From NCBI RefSeq assembly GCF_016919385.1, contig NZ_CP070351.1:496001-560000 (forward strand): a stretch of 64,000 nucleotides of DNA. The letters run 5' to 3'. Within the stretch, counting starts at the first letter, position 1. Each line of letters starts with the position of its first letter. This DNA comes from Gordonia sp. PDNC005. GTDB taxonomy: Bacteria > Actinomycetota > Actinomycetes > Mycobacteriales > Mycobacteriaceae. The notes below the pieces were generated by a model. It had not been told where the DNA came from. It ran no database searches and was given only the letters and a program-made list of their open reading frames with translations. The position numbers and the translations under genes are program-made. Positions 34,795-43,118 of the stretch are shown in pieces.

Positions 34795-35433
34795 TCAATG
34801 CAATACAAAAGTGATCTGTTCGCGCAATCCAGCCGACGCGACTCGGTGCGCAGCATTCGCGGGTAGTGCCACGAGAACAGGTCCGGGGCGGCCTGAACTG
34901 TCGACCTGGGGTGTCAGCGCGACGATCGCTGCGCGGGCCAGGACGTCGCCGTTCTCGGTGAGCAGATCGACGGTGTCGCCCGGCCGCATGAAGGCCGTCG
35001 ACGACTCATCCGCTGGCCGGACTGGAACGAGTCGTGCCTGATCATCGCCTGTCATCTCGGCGGGCAGTCGTGGATCGAGGAGGCGATGACGTGCGATGAT
35101 CTCGCCCGAATGGACGGGACCGGTGACGTGCCGGCCGGTCACCGCCTCGATGTCGGGCGAGTCGTCGGGCATCAACTCCGCCGGCACCGGGACGAGCCGG
35201 ACGTCGGAGGCGGTGAGGACTTCGCCCGGCTTCAGATCGTGCGCCGCGACGAGGGCGGTCGGAGAGGTGGGGATGCGGTTGTCGATGACTGTCAAAGCTC
35301 CGGCGCCGACCATGAGGAGCACCGCGACACAACGGCGGAATGCGACGGACCTCACCCATGTGGGAGCGGTGAGTCCTCGGACTCGATCGACCGCTGTCGG
35401 ATTGAGAGTGTGTGCACCGTGGTCGTCGCTCAT
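34795..35433 (-). CDS. SAF-domain protein with one membrane helix
   Basis: This 212-residue protein has an N-terminal tail, one TM helix near 33-50 (VAVLLMVGAGALTVI) and then a SAF/CpaB-like domain: LVAAHDLKPGEVLTASDVRLVPVPAELMP (in pieces), VTGRHVTGPVHSGEII, and a second half with VDLLTENGDVLARAAIVAL. CpaB-type SAF proteins stabilise pilus secretins, but in mycolic actinobacteria homologues occur alone. Its function is not established. It follows mscL at a gap of 96 bases. Confidence 0.8.
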   Translation of the reverse strand: MSDDHGAHTLNPTAVDRVRGLTAPTWVRSVAFRRCVAVLLMVGAGALTVIDNRIPTSPTALVAAHDLKPGEVLTASDVRLVPVPAELMPDDSPDIEAVTGRHVTGPVHSGEIIARHRLLDPRLPAEMTGDDQARLVPVRPADESSTAFMRPGDTVDLLTENGDVLARAAIVALTPQVDSSGRPGPVLVALPANAAHRVASAGLREQITFVLH

Positions 35434-35483
35434 GCCGGAAATGTACGTCGGAGCCGTATTGCGAAGCGGTCGGATCCTGGGAC

Positions 35484-35520
35484 TGTGGACAACCTCGTTG
35501 AGTTGTTGCCTTCGTCCACA
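35484..35520. promoter_or_regulatory. Two inverted DnaA-box-like sites upstream of nhaA
   Basis: TGTGGACAA at 35484-35492 is the reverse complement of TTGTCCACA, the actinobacterial DnaA box. TCGTCCACA at 35512-35520 differs from TTGTCCACA by one base and faces the other way. Their outer parts also pair as CTGTGGA/TCCACAG. They sit 27 to 63 bases upstream of nhaA in the divergent gap. Confidence 0.45.
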
Positions 35521-35546
35521 GCGGCGACGTCTGAGAAGGTGGTCAT

Positions 35547-36797
35547 ATGGAACAGACGCCTGCGAAAACTGGATCGGTTGATCGTTTGAGGGCGTGGGTG
35601 GGTGCGGACACGACGGGCGGCGCTCTGCTGATGGCAGCCGCCGTGATTGCTCTCCTATGGGCGAATTCGCCGTGGCGCGACGCCTACCACGATCTCCTCG
35701 CCGTCACGGTCGGGCCCGAGTCGATTCACCTGAACTTGACTCTCGCTCAGTGGGCTTCCGACGGTCTGCTTGCGATCTTCTTCTTTGTCGTCGGCGTCGA
35801 GCTGAAGCAGGAGTTCGTCGCGGGGAGTCTGCGCAATCCGCGAAGTGCAGGCGTTCCGATCGCCGCTGCTGTCGGCGGAATGATCGCTCCGGCGCTGGCC
35901 TATGTGGCGATCGTCGGGTCATTCGAGCCGGAGGCGTTGCGCGGCTGGGCGACGCCGACCGCGACCGACATCGCATTTGCGCTCGCCGTCCTCGCAGTCT
36001 TCGGGCGCGGCCTTCCTGTCGCTCTACGGGTGTTCCTGATGACCCTCGCCGTCGTCGACGACCTCCTGGGGATCGCAGTGATCGCCACCGTGTACACCGA
36101 TTCGATCGACTTCGTGATGCTGGCGGCGGGTCTCGCCTGCATCGCCGCTTTCGGAGTGGCGGCGAGGATGGTCCGAGTCCGCGTCTGGCTGTTGATCCCG
36201 TTGGCACTCGCCGCGTGGGGCTTCGTCCACTCGTCAGGAGTGCATGCGACTGTGGCGGGCGTGCTGCTGGGATTCACCGTCCCGGCGATCGCCAGGGCGG
36301 GCGAGCAGCATCCGCGGACCGAGTCGATCGGTGAGCGGGTGACTCCGTACTCCACGGCGATCGCACTGCCGCTCTTCGCATTCGCGTCCGCAGGCGTGAC
36401 GGTCGTCGGGCTCGGGCACATCGTGCAGCCGGTGAGCGTGGGCATCTTCGCCGGCCTCGTCGTCGGAAAGGTGATCGGGGTGATGGCGACGGTTGCGATC
36501 GTCACCCGGATCACGCCCCTTCGTCTGCCCGATGCGATCGGCCTGCGTGACCTGCTGCCCGTCGGTCTGCTCACTGGTATCGGCTTCACCGTCGCGCTGC
36601 TCATCGCCGAACTGTCGTTCTCCCCGGAGTCGGGGCTGTCGGCCGACCACCAGCCCGCGGCCAAGGTTGGGATTCTTCTCGGTTCGCTCGCCGCCGCCGT
36701 CCTCGGCGCGGTGCTGCTGCGGTGGGACGCCTCGCGGGCACGCTCCGATGACGAGAACCGCGACGGGGTGCCCGACATCGACAAACGAGTCATCTGA
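35547..36797 (+). CDS. nhaA: Na+/H+ antiporter NhaA
   Basis: This 416-residue antiporter has eleven to twelve TM segments. Family landmarks are FFFVVGVELKQEFV in TM2-3, the double-Asp region LAVVDDLLGIAVIA (Asp164-equivalent pair) in TM5, and GLRDLLPVGLLTGIGFTVALLIAEL near the end. The ATG at 35547 lies in the divergent gap with the SAF gene. The protein expels Na+ at alkaline pH, using the inward H+ gradient. Confidence 0.95.
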   Translation: MEQTPAKTGSVDRLRAWVGADTTGGALLMAAAVIALLWANSPWRDAYHDLLAVTVGPESIHLNLTLAQWASDGLLAIFFFVVGVELKQEFVAGSLRNPRSAGVPIAAAVGGMIAPALAYVAIVGSFEPEALRGWATPTATDIAFALAVLAVFGRGLPVALRVFLMTLAVVDDLLGIAVIATVYTDSIDFVMLAAGLACIAAFGVAARMVRVRVWLLIPLALAAWGFVHSSGVHATVAGVLLGFTVPAIARAGEQHPRTESIGERVTPYSTAIALPLFAFASAGVTVVGLGHIVQPVSVGIFAGLVVGKVIGVMATVAIVTRITPLRLPDAIGLRDLLPVGLLTGIGFTVALLIAELSFSPESGLSADHQPAAKVGILLGSLAAAVLGAVLLRWDASRARSDDENRDGVPDIDKRVI

Positions 36798-36875
36798 CTC
36801 TCCCGGGTCGCCGTCACCCAACGGTGGAGGCGTTCCCGCTGTCCGATAACGGGCAACGTGCTGAAGGGAAAAGAA

Positions 36876-36909
36876 CGGCAGCCCCTCGAGAAGTGTCGAG
36901 AGGCTGCCG
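36876..36909. terminator. Terminator between nhaA and the alanine symporter gene
   Basis: A 14-bp stem with one mismatch, arms 36876-36889 and 36896-36909, six-base loop. On the minus strand it is followed by TTCTTTTCCC, so it mainly serves the alanine symporter gene; the plus-strand direction serves nhaA. Confidence 0.8.
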
Positions 36910-36929
36910 ATGGTGGAACGGGGAGCGAG

Positions 36930-38486
36930 TCAGACGTCGACCTTCTCCTTCTTCAACGCCGGCGGAACGTAGGTCTCCCAGAACGTCGCGCCGATGATGC
37001 CGAGCTTCTGCGGGTCGAAGACCGGGTCTGCGCCCATCTTCTTCTGCTGCTCGTAGTCGCGGAGCGCCTTGTAGGCCGGAGCCTGCAGAATCAGGATGCC
37101 GATGATGTTGAGCCAGGCCATCGTGCCGACGCCGATGTCGCCGAGCGCCCAGGCGTCCTTCGCGGACGCCATCGCGCCTGCGAGGACTGACAGGCAGATC
37201 ACCAGCTGCAACAGGCGAGTGACATTCCCGCCGACGGTGTCGTCGATGAAGCGCAACGGCTTGGTCGCGGCTCGACCGAGCATGTACCGGAGGTTGGTCT
37301 CCGCCATGTAGTAGTACGCCACGATGGTGGTGAAGCAGAAGAATCCGAGTGAGATTGCGACGAAGGACGCACCGGCTCCATCCCACAGGGTGTCCATGCC
37401 TGCCTGAACGTACGACGCGCCTGGCCCGTCGCCTGCCTCGACGCCGGCCTGGTCCAGGACTGTCGAGGGCCGCATGATGTCGCCGTCGGCGGACTCACCC
37501 GAGTACACGCGGTACGCGCCGGTAGACAGGATCAGGAATCCGGTGGCCGAGCAGACGAACAGCGTGTCGATGTAGACGGCGAAGGCCTGGACGAGGCCTT
37601 GTTTCGCGGGGTGGCTGACCTCGGCGGCTGCCGCCGAGTGCGGCCCGGTGCCCTGGCCCGCTTCGTTCGAGTAGATGCCGCGCTTGACGCCCCACATGAT
37701 CGCCGACCCGAGAATCGCGCCGAACGCCGCGTCGGCGCCGAAGGCGCTCGAGAAGATCAGGCGCAGGACCTCGGGGATCTCGGAGGCGTTTGCGATGACG
37801 ACGATGATCGCGATGAGGATGTAAACGACAGCCATGAATGGGACCACGATGCCGGCGAAGGTGGCGATTCGCTTCACACCGCCGATGATGACGAAGGCCA
37901 GCAGGAGCATGGTGATCGCACCGACCAGCCACTTCTCGGTGCCCCAGGCGTTGGCCGCGCCTTCGGCGATGGAGTTCGACTGGATGTTCGGCATCAGGAC
38001 GCCGCACGCGATGATCGTGACCGCGGCGAACACCATGCCGTAGACCTTGAACGGGGTCGACGCCTTGGTGTGGGCGAGCGCGCGGCTCAAGTAGTACGCG
38101 GGACCGCCGCGATACTCGCCGGTCAGCGGGTCCTTGACCTTGTAGATCTGACCGAGTGTGCACTCGACGAACGACGTGGACGCACCGAGGAACGCGACAG
38201 CCCACATCCAGAACAGAGCACCCGGTCCGCCGAATGCGATCGCGGTGGCGACACCGACGATGTTGCCCGCACCGACACGTCCGGCCAGCGACATCGCGAG
38301 AGCCTGGAACGATGAGACGCCCGACTCCGACTTCTCGCCGACGAACATCAGCCTGATCATGTGCCCGAAGTGCCGGACCTGCAGAAAGCGGCTGCGGATC
38401 GAGAAGTACACACCTGCGCCGAGGCACAGGAAGATCAGGCCTCGGCTCCAGATCCATTCGTTTGCTGTGGCGAGCAGTTCGCTCAT
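36930..38486 (-). CDS. Alanine/glycine:Na+ (cation) symporter, AGCS family
   Basis: This 518-residue transporter imports alanine or glycine with Na+. The AGCS hallmark GRVGAGNIVGVATAIAFGGPGALFWMW (in parts) is near residues 68-95, and EAGQGTGPHSAAAAEVSHP near 270-290. Ten or more TM segments are visible. The ATG at 38486 is used; a TTG one codon earlier is possible. It is convergent with nhaA and shares a terminator region. A CRP/GlxR-like site lies 51 bases upstream. Confidence 0.93.
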   Translation of the reverse strand: MSELLATANEWIWSRGLIFLCLGAGVYFSIRSRFLQVRHFGHMIRLMFVGEKSESGVSSFQALAMSLAGRVGAGNIVGVATAIAFGGPGALFWMWAVAFLGASTSFVECTLGQIYKVKDPLTGEYRGGPAYYLSRALAHTKASTPFKVYGMVFAAVTIIACGVLMPNIQSNSIAEGAANAWGTEKWLVGAITMLLLAFVIIGGVKRIATFAGIVVPFMAVVYILIAIIVVIANASEIPEVLRLIFSSAFGADAAFGAILGSAIMWGVKRGIYSNEAGQGTGPHSAAAAEVSHPAKQGLVQAFAVYIDTLFVCSATGFLILSTGAYRVYSGESADGDIMRPSTVLDQAGVEAGDGPGASYVQAGMDTLWDGAGASFVAISLGFFCFTTIVAYYYMAETNLRYMLGRAATKPLRFIDDTVGGNVTRLLQLVICLSVLAGAMASAKDAWALGDIGVGTMAWLNIIGILILQAPAYKALRDYEQQKKMGADPVFDPQKLGIIGATFWETYVPPALKKEKVDV

Positions 38487-38536
38487 CAAGACTCCATGTC
38501 AGTGACTGTCGTGGTTTCGGACGACCATCAGAATGG

Positions 38537-38552
38537 CATGACGTGTGTCACA
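38537..38552 (-). promoter_or_regulatory. CRP/GlxR-like site upstream of the alanine symporter
   Basis: On the minus strand the 16 bases read TGTGACACACGTCATG, matching 8 of 10 defined positions of TGTGA-N6-TCACA. It lies 51 bases upstream of the start. CRP/GlxR-type control of amino acid uptake is known in relatives; the match here is suggestive only. Confidence 0.35.
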
Positions 38553-38588
38553 TCGCCCAATTTTCCGATACTCCGGATCACTGCCGGG

Positions 38589-38628
38589 CTGGCACTCGGA
38601 ATGACGGAGTGCCAGGACCGGTTACACT
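38589..38628 (+). promoter_or_regulatory. Hairpin and candidate -10 before fmdB
   Basis: CTGGCACTC (38589-38597) and GAGTGCCAG (38607-38615) form a 9-bp stem with a 9-base loop; TACACT at 38623-38628 could be the -10 of fmdB, about 29 bases before its start. The -35 is not clear. Confidence 0.3.
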
Positions 38629-38656
38629 GAGTGTTCTGACCGACCGGAGGTTTCCC

Positions 38657-38920
38657 GTGCCCACCTACAGCTATGCGTGCACCGTGTGCGACAACAAGTT
38701 CGACATCGTGCAGTCGTTCTCGGACGATTCGCTGACCGTCTGCCCCGAATGCGGCGGCAAACTGCGGAAGCTGTTCAACTCGGTCGGCGTCGTCTTCAAG
38801 GGCAGCGGCTTCTACCGCACCGATTCCCGCTCGGGATCGGGTTCGGTGCCCGCCTCGTCGTCGACGTCGGACTCGAGCAGCAGCTCCGCCTCGTCCGACT
38901 CCGGCGCAGCCAGCGCCTGA
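38657..38920 (+). CDS. FmdB-type zinc ribbon protein
   Basis: This 87-residue protein opens MPTYSYACTVC and has a second pair CPEC near residue 32, so four cysteines build a zinc ribbon, typical of FmdB-family regulators. The last 30 residues are Ser/Gly/Ala-rich (SSSTSDSSSSSASSDSG) and low in complexity. GTG 38657 has CGGAGG six bases upstream. FmdB-like proteins are predicted regulators (first described for formamidase operons); the target here is unknown. Equivalent to Rv0991c. Confidence 0.85.
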   Translation: MPTYSYACTVCDNKFDIVQSFSDDSLTVCPECGGKLRKLFNSVGVVFKGSGFYRTDSRSGSGSVPASSSTSDSSSSSASSDSGAASA

Positions 38921-38943
38921 CTCTCCCCGCAGCCCTCGATGGG

Positions 38944-39303
38944 TCAGGCCGCCGGATCGCCGCCCAAAGCGAGGAGAATGCTGACGACTCCGAGAATGAC
39001 CTGCATGGTGAGAAACGCTTTGGCGGCACCGACTGCAGGCGTTCCGCGTCGATGACTGGTGACAGTCCACACGATTGCGACGACCAGCAAGATGATCGAT
39101 CCCACGCCCGCCGTCGCAACTGCGGCTGACTGTGCACGGTCGTTGCAGTCCGCCAGTTCGCCGTCGGCGTCGGTAGGGCACGAGGTGAGACTCAGCGCCG
39201 CGGTGATGGCCGTCAACACGAATGACAAAAGCCCCGCCAGCGCCTGAACGATCAGTAGTCCTGCCTGGACGAGTGGCGCGGAGTGACTGGGTGCGTCGTC
39301 CAT
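38944..39303 (-). CDS. Small four-helix membrane protein
   Basis: This 119-residue protein has about three to four hydrophobic segments (LVQAGLLIVQALAGLLSFVL, VGSIILLVVAIVWTV and AFLTMQVILGVVSILLAL) and one hydrophilic loop with two Cys (SCPTDADGELADCND), which probably form a disulfide outside the cell. No family is recognised. It lies 5 bases downstream of the folate cyclo-ligase gene, so the two are likely cotranscribed. It is convergent with fmdB. Confidence 0.65.
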   Translation of the reverse strand: MDDAPSHSAPLVQAGLLIVQALAGLLSFVLTAITAALSLTSCPTDADGELADCNDRAQSAAVATAGVGSIILLVVAIVWTVTSHRRGTPAVGAAKAFLTMQVILGVVSILLALGGDPAA

Positions 39304-39308
39304 GTCGG

Positions 39309-39896
39309 CTACTTTGCGGTGTGCGGTGTGCGGAGGAACCCGCCGCCGGGCGTGAGGACCCAGTCGACGGGGACGTCGTTCGGCTCCTGGGGGATCGACT
39401 CGAGAAGTTCGTCGTCGTAGACGACGGCGATGATCGGCGCGTGGGTCCCCTCCAGCGTCCTGTCGTAGTAACCCGCACCGCGTCCGAGTCGGCCGCCTGC
39501 ACGATCTGCGCCGATCGCCGGGACCAGAATCGCCCGAGCTTCGGCCACCGCGTCGACCCCGAGGGGATCGGCCGGTTCGAGGAGATCCCACCGCCCGTCG
39601 ACGAGGGACTCCTCGCCGTGGAATTCACCCCAATGCAACGCGGTGGGCGCACCGGCCGGGACCACGGGGAGAAGCACCCTCAGGCCCCGGTCGACGAGGG
39701 CGTCGAGCATCGCGGTCCCGCCGGGTTCGTCGCCGACTGCCACGTACGCCGCGACGGTGTCGCCCGGGGCCACCGGGACCGGCAGTGCATACATCCACTC
39801 GGCCAACTCTGCGTTCACTTGCGCGATCACGAACGGCGACATCCGCCCGCGCGCAGCGAGCAGGTCGGCCCTTCGATCCTTCTTCGTCGCAGTCAC
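39309..39896 (-). CDS. 5-formyltetrahydrofolate cyclo-ligase
   Basis: This 195-residue enzyme uses ATP to turn 5-formyl-THF into 5,10-methenyl-THF, bringing storage folate back into use. Signature GRLGRGAGYYDRTL near residue 135 holds the substrate loop, and VPAIGADRAGGRLG precedes it. An N-terminal lysine-rich start (MTATKKDRRADLLAARG) is standard. GTG 39896 is the start. The location beside galU in opposite orientation matches M. tuberculosis Rv0992c-Rv0993. Confidence 0.93.
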   Translation of the reverse strand: MTATKKDRRADLLAARGRMSPFVIAQVNAELAEWMYALPVPVAPGDTVAAYVAVGDEPGGTAMLDALVDRGLRVLLPVVPAGAPTALHWGEFHGEESLVDGRWDLLEPADPLGVDAVAEARAILVPAIGADRAGGRLGRGAGYYDRTLEGTHAPIIAVVYDDELLESIPQEPNDVPVDWVLTPGGGFLRTPHTAK

Positions 39897-39972
39897 GATG
39901 TCGGTGCCCTCTCAGCGAACGTCCAGTGGTGCGTGGCCGATCCTGCCAGAACAAGCATCTAGACTCAGGGCC

Positions 39973-40902
39973 ATGCCCAATCCCGTCTCGTCCACGTCCG
40001 GTGCGACCGGCCAGCCTCGCATCCCGCACACCGCGGTGGTGCCCGCGGCCGGACTGGGAACGCGCTTTCTGCCCGCCACCAAGACGGTTCCCAAGGAACT
40101 GCTTCCCGTGGTCGACACGCCCGGCATCGAACTCGTCGCGGAGGAGGCCAAGTCGGCAGGCGCCGAACGTCTCCTCGTGGTGACCTCGCCCGGCAAGGAC
40201 GGCGTCGTCGCCCACTTCGTCGAAGACCTGGTCCTGGAGCACACGCTCGCGTCGCGTGGCAAGGAGGCGATGCTCGCCAAGGTGCGGAACGCACCGTCGT
40301 TGCTCGAAGTGGCGTCGGTGATCCAGGAGCAGCCGCTCGGCCTGGGGCATGCGGTCGGCTGTGTTGAATCGCAGCTCGCCGACGATGAGGATGCTGTCGC
40401 GGTGCTCCTGCCCGACGATCTCGTCCTGCCCGGCGGTGTGCTCGGCGCGATGGCGCAGACTCGCGCCCGCTACGGCGGCAGCGTGTTGTGTGCGATCGAG
40501 GTGCCCGACGAGAAGATCAGCGCCTACGGCGTCTTCGACGTCGAAGACGCCGACCCGGCGTCACCCGACGTGAAGCGGGTGCGCGGAATGGTCGAGAAGC
40601 CGCCCGCGGACCAGGCGCCGTCGAACCTCGCAGCTGCCGGCCGTTACATTCTGGACCGCAAGATCTTCGACGCACTCCGTGAGATCACACCGGGAGCGGG
40701 CGGCGAACTCCAGCTCACCGACGCCATCGCCCTGCTCATCGAGAAGGGTGAGCCGGTGCACGTTGTGGTGCACCGCGGCACCCGGCACGACCTCGGAAAT
40801 CCCGGCGGGTACCTGAAGGCCGCCGTCGACTTCGCGCTCGACCGCGACGATTACGGTCCGGAGCTGCGCGCCTGGTTGCAGGACCGGCTCGCCCAGGGCT
40901 GA
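39973..40902 (+). CDS. galU: UTP-glucose-1-phosphate uridylyltransferase
   Basis: This 309-residue enzyme makes UDP-glucose for cell-wall arabinogalactan, trehalose and glycolipids. The nucleotide site GLGTRFLPATKTVPKELLPV near residues 27-46 is diagnostic. It also has the conserved FVEDLV and QPLGLGHAV segments, and KISAYGVFD in the middle. The ATG at 39973 is the only good start. It is divergent from the cyclo-ligase gene and begins a block that continues with glp. Confidence 0.95.
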   Translation: MPNPVSSTSGATGQPRIPHTAVVPAAGLGTRFLPATKTVPKELLPVVDTPGIELVAEEAKSAGAERLLVVTSPGKDGVVAHFVEDLVLEHTLASRGKEAMLAKVRNAPSLLEVASVIQEQPLGLGHAVGCVESQLADDEDAVAVLLPDDLVLPGGVLGAMAQTRARYGGSVLCAIEVPDEKISAYGVFDVEDADPASPDVKRVRGMVEKPPADQAPSNLAAAGRYILDRKIFDALREITPGAGGELQLTDAIALLIEKGEPVHVVVHRGTRHDLGNPGGYLKAAVDFALDRDDYGPELRAWLQDRLAQG

Positions 40903-40975
40903 AGTCCGCGCGCCTGCGCCGGTCCCACGGGTGTGGGCATTACCCTGGCGGGGCGAAGACACGACAGGAGAGACG

Positions 40976-42280
40976 ATGCGATCGGTCGAGGACCATTTGA
41001 GCCTCGTGACTGCGTCAGTGGTGGCACCGCGGCCGATCCAGGTCGCGATCTCCGAGGCGCAGGGGCTGCTGTGCGCGGAGGAAGTCGTCACCACTGATCC
41101 GCTGCCCGGGTTCGACCAGGCCGCCATCGACGGGTACGCGGTGCGTGCTGTCGACGTGGTGTTGGCCGGTGCCGAAGAACCCGACGACATCGCGGATCTC
41201 GACGACGAACCCGTCGACGTCAGCGTTCTGGAGGGATCGGGCCGACTCGTGGTCCGCCTGCCCGTGGTCGGTGACGTCGAGCCGGGGTCGCGCACCCCGA
41301 CCCGGCTGCAGCCCGGTCAAGCGGTTCGGGTGGAGACCGGTGCTCCGATGCCGACGCTCGCCGATGCCGTGGTGCCGCACCGCTGGACCGACGGCGACGA
41401 CGATCGGGTGATGATCGGTCATGCTGTCGAGAGCGGCGACTACGTGCGGCGGGTCGGCGACGACGTACAGCCGGGTGATGTCGCGGTCCGGACCGGCACG
41501 GTCATCGGTGCCGCTCAAGTGGGTCTGCTCGCAGCCGTCGGACGGGCACGTGTGCTCGTCCATCCGCGTCCGCGCGTCGCCGTCATCGCCGTCGGCAGTG
41601 AACTCGTCGACATCGACCGTGATCCGGGTCCCGGCCAGGTGTTCGACGTCAACAGCTATGCCCTCGCCGCCGCGGCTCGCGACGCCGGTGCAGAGGTCCA
41701 TCGTGTCGGCATCGCCGATCGCGACCCGGACCGACTGCGTGAAGTGGTGGAGGCACAGACCATTCGCGCCGAGATCGTCGTGATCTGCGGCGCCGTCGGC
41801 GGTGCCGCGTCGCGCATGGTGACCGAGACGCTCGAGGGGCTCGGCGACCTCGAAGTGGGGCGCGTGGGCATGCATCCCGGTTCGGTCCAGGGATTCGGGC
41901 GGTTGGGCCGCGACGAGATCCCGACCTTCCTCCTGCCGTCGAACCCGGTGAGTGCACTCGTCACGTTCGAGGTCATGGTCCGACCGCTGATCCGCATCGC
42001 GCTCGGCAAGAGGCAACCGATGCGTCGGACGGTCACGGCACGCTCGATCGGTCCGATCGCATCCGTCGAGGGCCGACGCGGCTTTCTGCGAGGCCAGTTG
42101 ATGCGTGACGAACGTTCCGGCGAGTACCTGGTCCAGGTGATCGGGGAGTCCGAGTCGGGCACGTCGCATCTGCTCGCCGAGCTGGCTGAGGCGAACTGCC
42201 TGATCGTGATTCCGGAGGACGTCGAAGAGGTGAACACCGGCGACCGCGTCGAGGTGTCGTTCCTGGCCGAGCGCGGCTGA
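40976..42280 (+). CDS. glp: Gephyrin-like Glp/MoeA molybdotransferase homologue
   Basis: This 434-residue protein has MoeA/gephyrin E-domain architecture: PLPGFDQAAIDGYAV near 42-57, RPRVAVIAVGSEL in domain III, and LPSNPVSALVTFEVMVRP near 320. The usual acidic active-site motif GGVSVGEYD is here CGAVGGAASRM, without the Glu/Asp. That loss suggests it no longer inserts molybdenum. In Corynebacterium glutamicum the Glp protein binds FtsZ and GlpR in cell division; glpR is only two genes away here. Start ATG 40976 has AGGAGAG upstream. Confidence 0.9.
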   Translation: MRSVEDHLSLVTASVVAPRPIQVAISEAQGLLCAEEVVTTDPLPGFDQAAIDGYAVRAVDVVLAGAEEPDDIADLDDEPVDVSVLEGSGRLVVRLPVVGDVEPGSRTPTRLQPGQAVRVETGAPMPTLADAVVPHRWTDGDDDRVMIGHAVESGDYVRRVGDDVQPGDVAVRTGTVIGAAQVGLLAAVGRARVLVHPRPRVAVIAVGSELVDIDRDPGPGQVFDVNSYALAAAARDAGAEVHRVGIADRDPDRLREVVEAQTIRAEIVVICGAVGGAASRMVTETLEGLGDLEVGRVGMHPGSVQGFGRLGRDEIPTFLLPSNPVSALVTFEVMVRPLIRIALGKRQPMRRTVTARSIGPIASVEGRRGFLRGQLMRDERSGEYLVQVIGESESGTSHLLAELAEANCLIVIPEDVEEVNTGDRVEVSFLAERG

Positions 42281-42309
42281 CCGCGAACCCGACGAATAGG
42301 CTCATCGAC

Positions 42310-42969
42310 GTGTTCTCCTGGCTGGTCGACTCCGCAAAGCACCCCGGCTGGCCGACGACCGTCGGGCCGGTGCGCCTGCAGGCGGGGCTGCTGACCCTGC
42401 GGCCGGTGAAGATGCGCGACGGCAACACGTGGAGTCGCCTGCGCATCAGTAACCAGAACGAGCTCCTCCCGTGGGAGCCGACCGGCGTCGGACAGTGGGA
42501 GCGTCGACATCAGGCCTCGGCGTGGGCGCCCCTTCACTCGGTACTCAAGAGTGAAGCGCGACGCGGAGTGATGCTGCCGTACGTCATCGAGTTGGACGGT
42601 CGTTACGTCGGCCAGCTGACAGTCGGCAATATCCAGCGTGGTGCCGTTCTGAGCGCGTGGATCGGGTACTGGGTGGACCGTGAACACACCGGTCGCGGCA
42701 TCGCGCAGGGTGCAGTCGCGCTGGGCGTGGACCACTGTTTCGGGCCGGTGGGACTGCACCGCCTCGACGCGACTGTTCAACCGGACAATGTCGCATCTCA
42801 AGCAGTGTTGAAAGCGATCGGCTTCCGTGAGGAGGGTCTGCTGAAGCGGTACATGGACGTCAATTCGCGATGGCGTGATCATCTCCTGTTCGCGATGACG
42901 TCCGATGAGGTGGTCGGCAGTGCCGTCGACACTCTCGTCCGATCGGGGCGCGCGCTGGGTCGAGTCTGA
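42310..42969 (+). CDS. rimJ: RimJ/RimL-type GNAT acetyltransferase
   Basis: This 219-residue protein has the GNAT fold: LTLRPVKMRDGNTWSRLRI opening, acetyl-CoA motif A WIGYWVDREHTGRGIAQGAV (R/Q-x-x-G-x-G/A: HTGRGIA), and the HRLDATVQPDNVASQAVLKAIGF motif B. This is typical of RimJ/RimL protein N-terminal acetyltransferases. Whether ribosomal protein S5 is the target is not known. It lies between glp and glpR, as in M. tuberculosis Rv0995. Confidence 0.88.
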   Translation: MFSWLVDSAKHPGWPTTVGPVRLQAGLLTLRPVKMRDGNTWSRLRISNQNELLPWEPTGVGQWERRHQASAWAPLHSVLKSEARRGVMLPYVIELDGRYVGQLTVGNIQRGAVLSAWIGYWVDREHTGRGIAQGAVALGVDHCFGPVGLHRLDATVQPDNVASQAVLKAIGFREEGLLKRYMDVNSRWRDHLLFAMTSDEVVGSAVDTLVRSGRALGRV

Positions 42970-43118
42970 CCTCGCCGCACCCTTTGTTGCTGGTGTGACT
43001 ACTGTGAATTCTGTGATTTCGCTGGTGTTGCGGCGCGCCGCCGGGACTGAAAGGTCGTGCGTCCCTAGGGTGTCCAGTGGAGACTCGTCAATCGACTCGA
43101 AGAAGGAGGCCGCCCGAC

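Noticed and set aside
40924..40937. Small CCCAC/GTGGG hairpin before glp as a molybdenum riboswitch
   Set aside because: Only five base pairs and no conserved riboswitch core.
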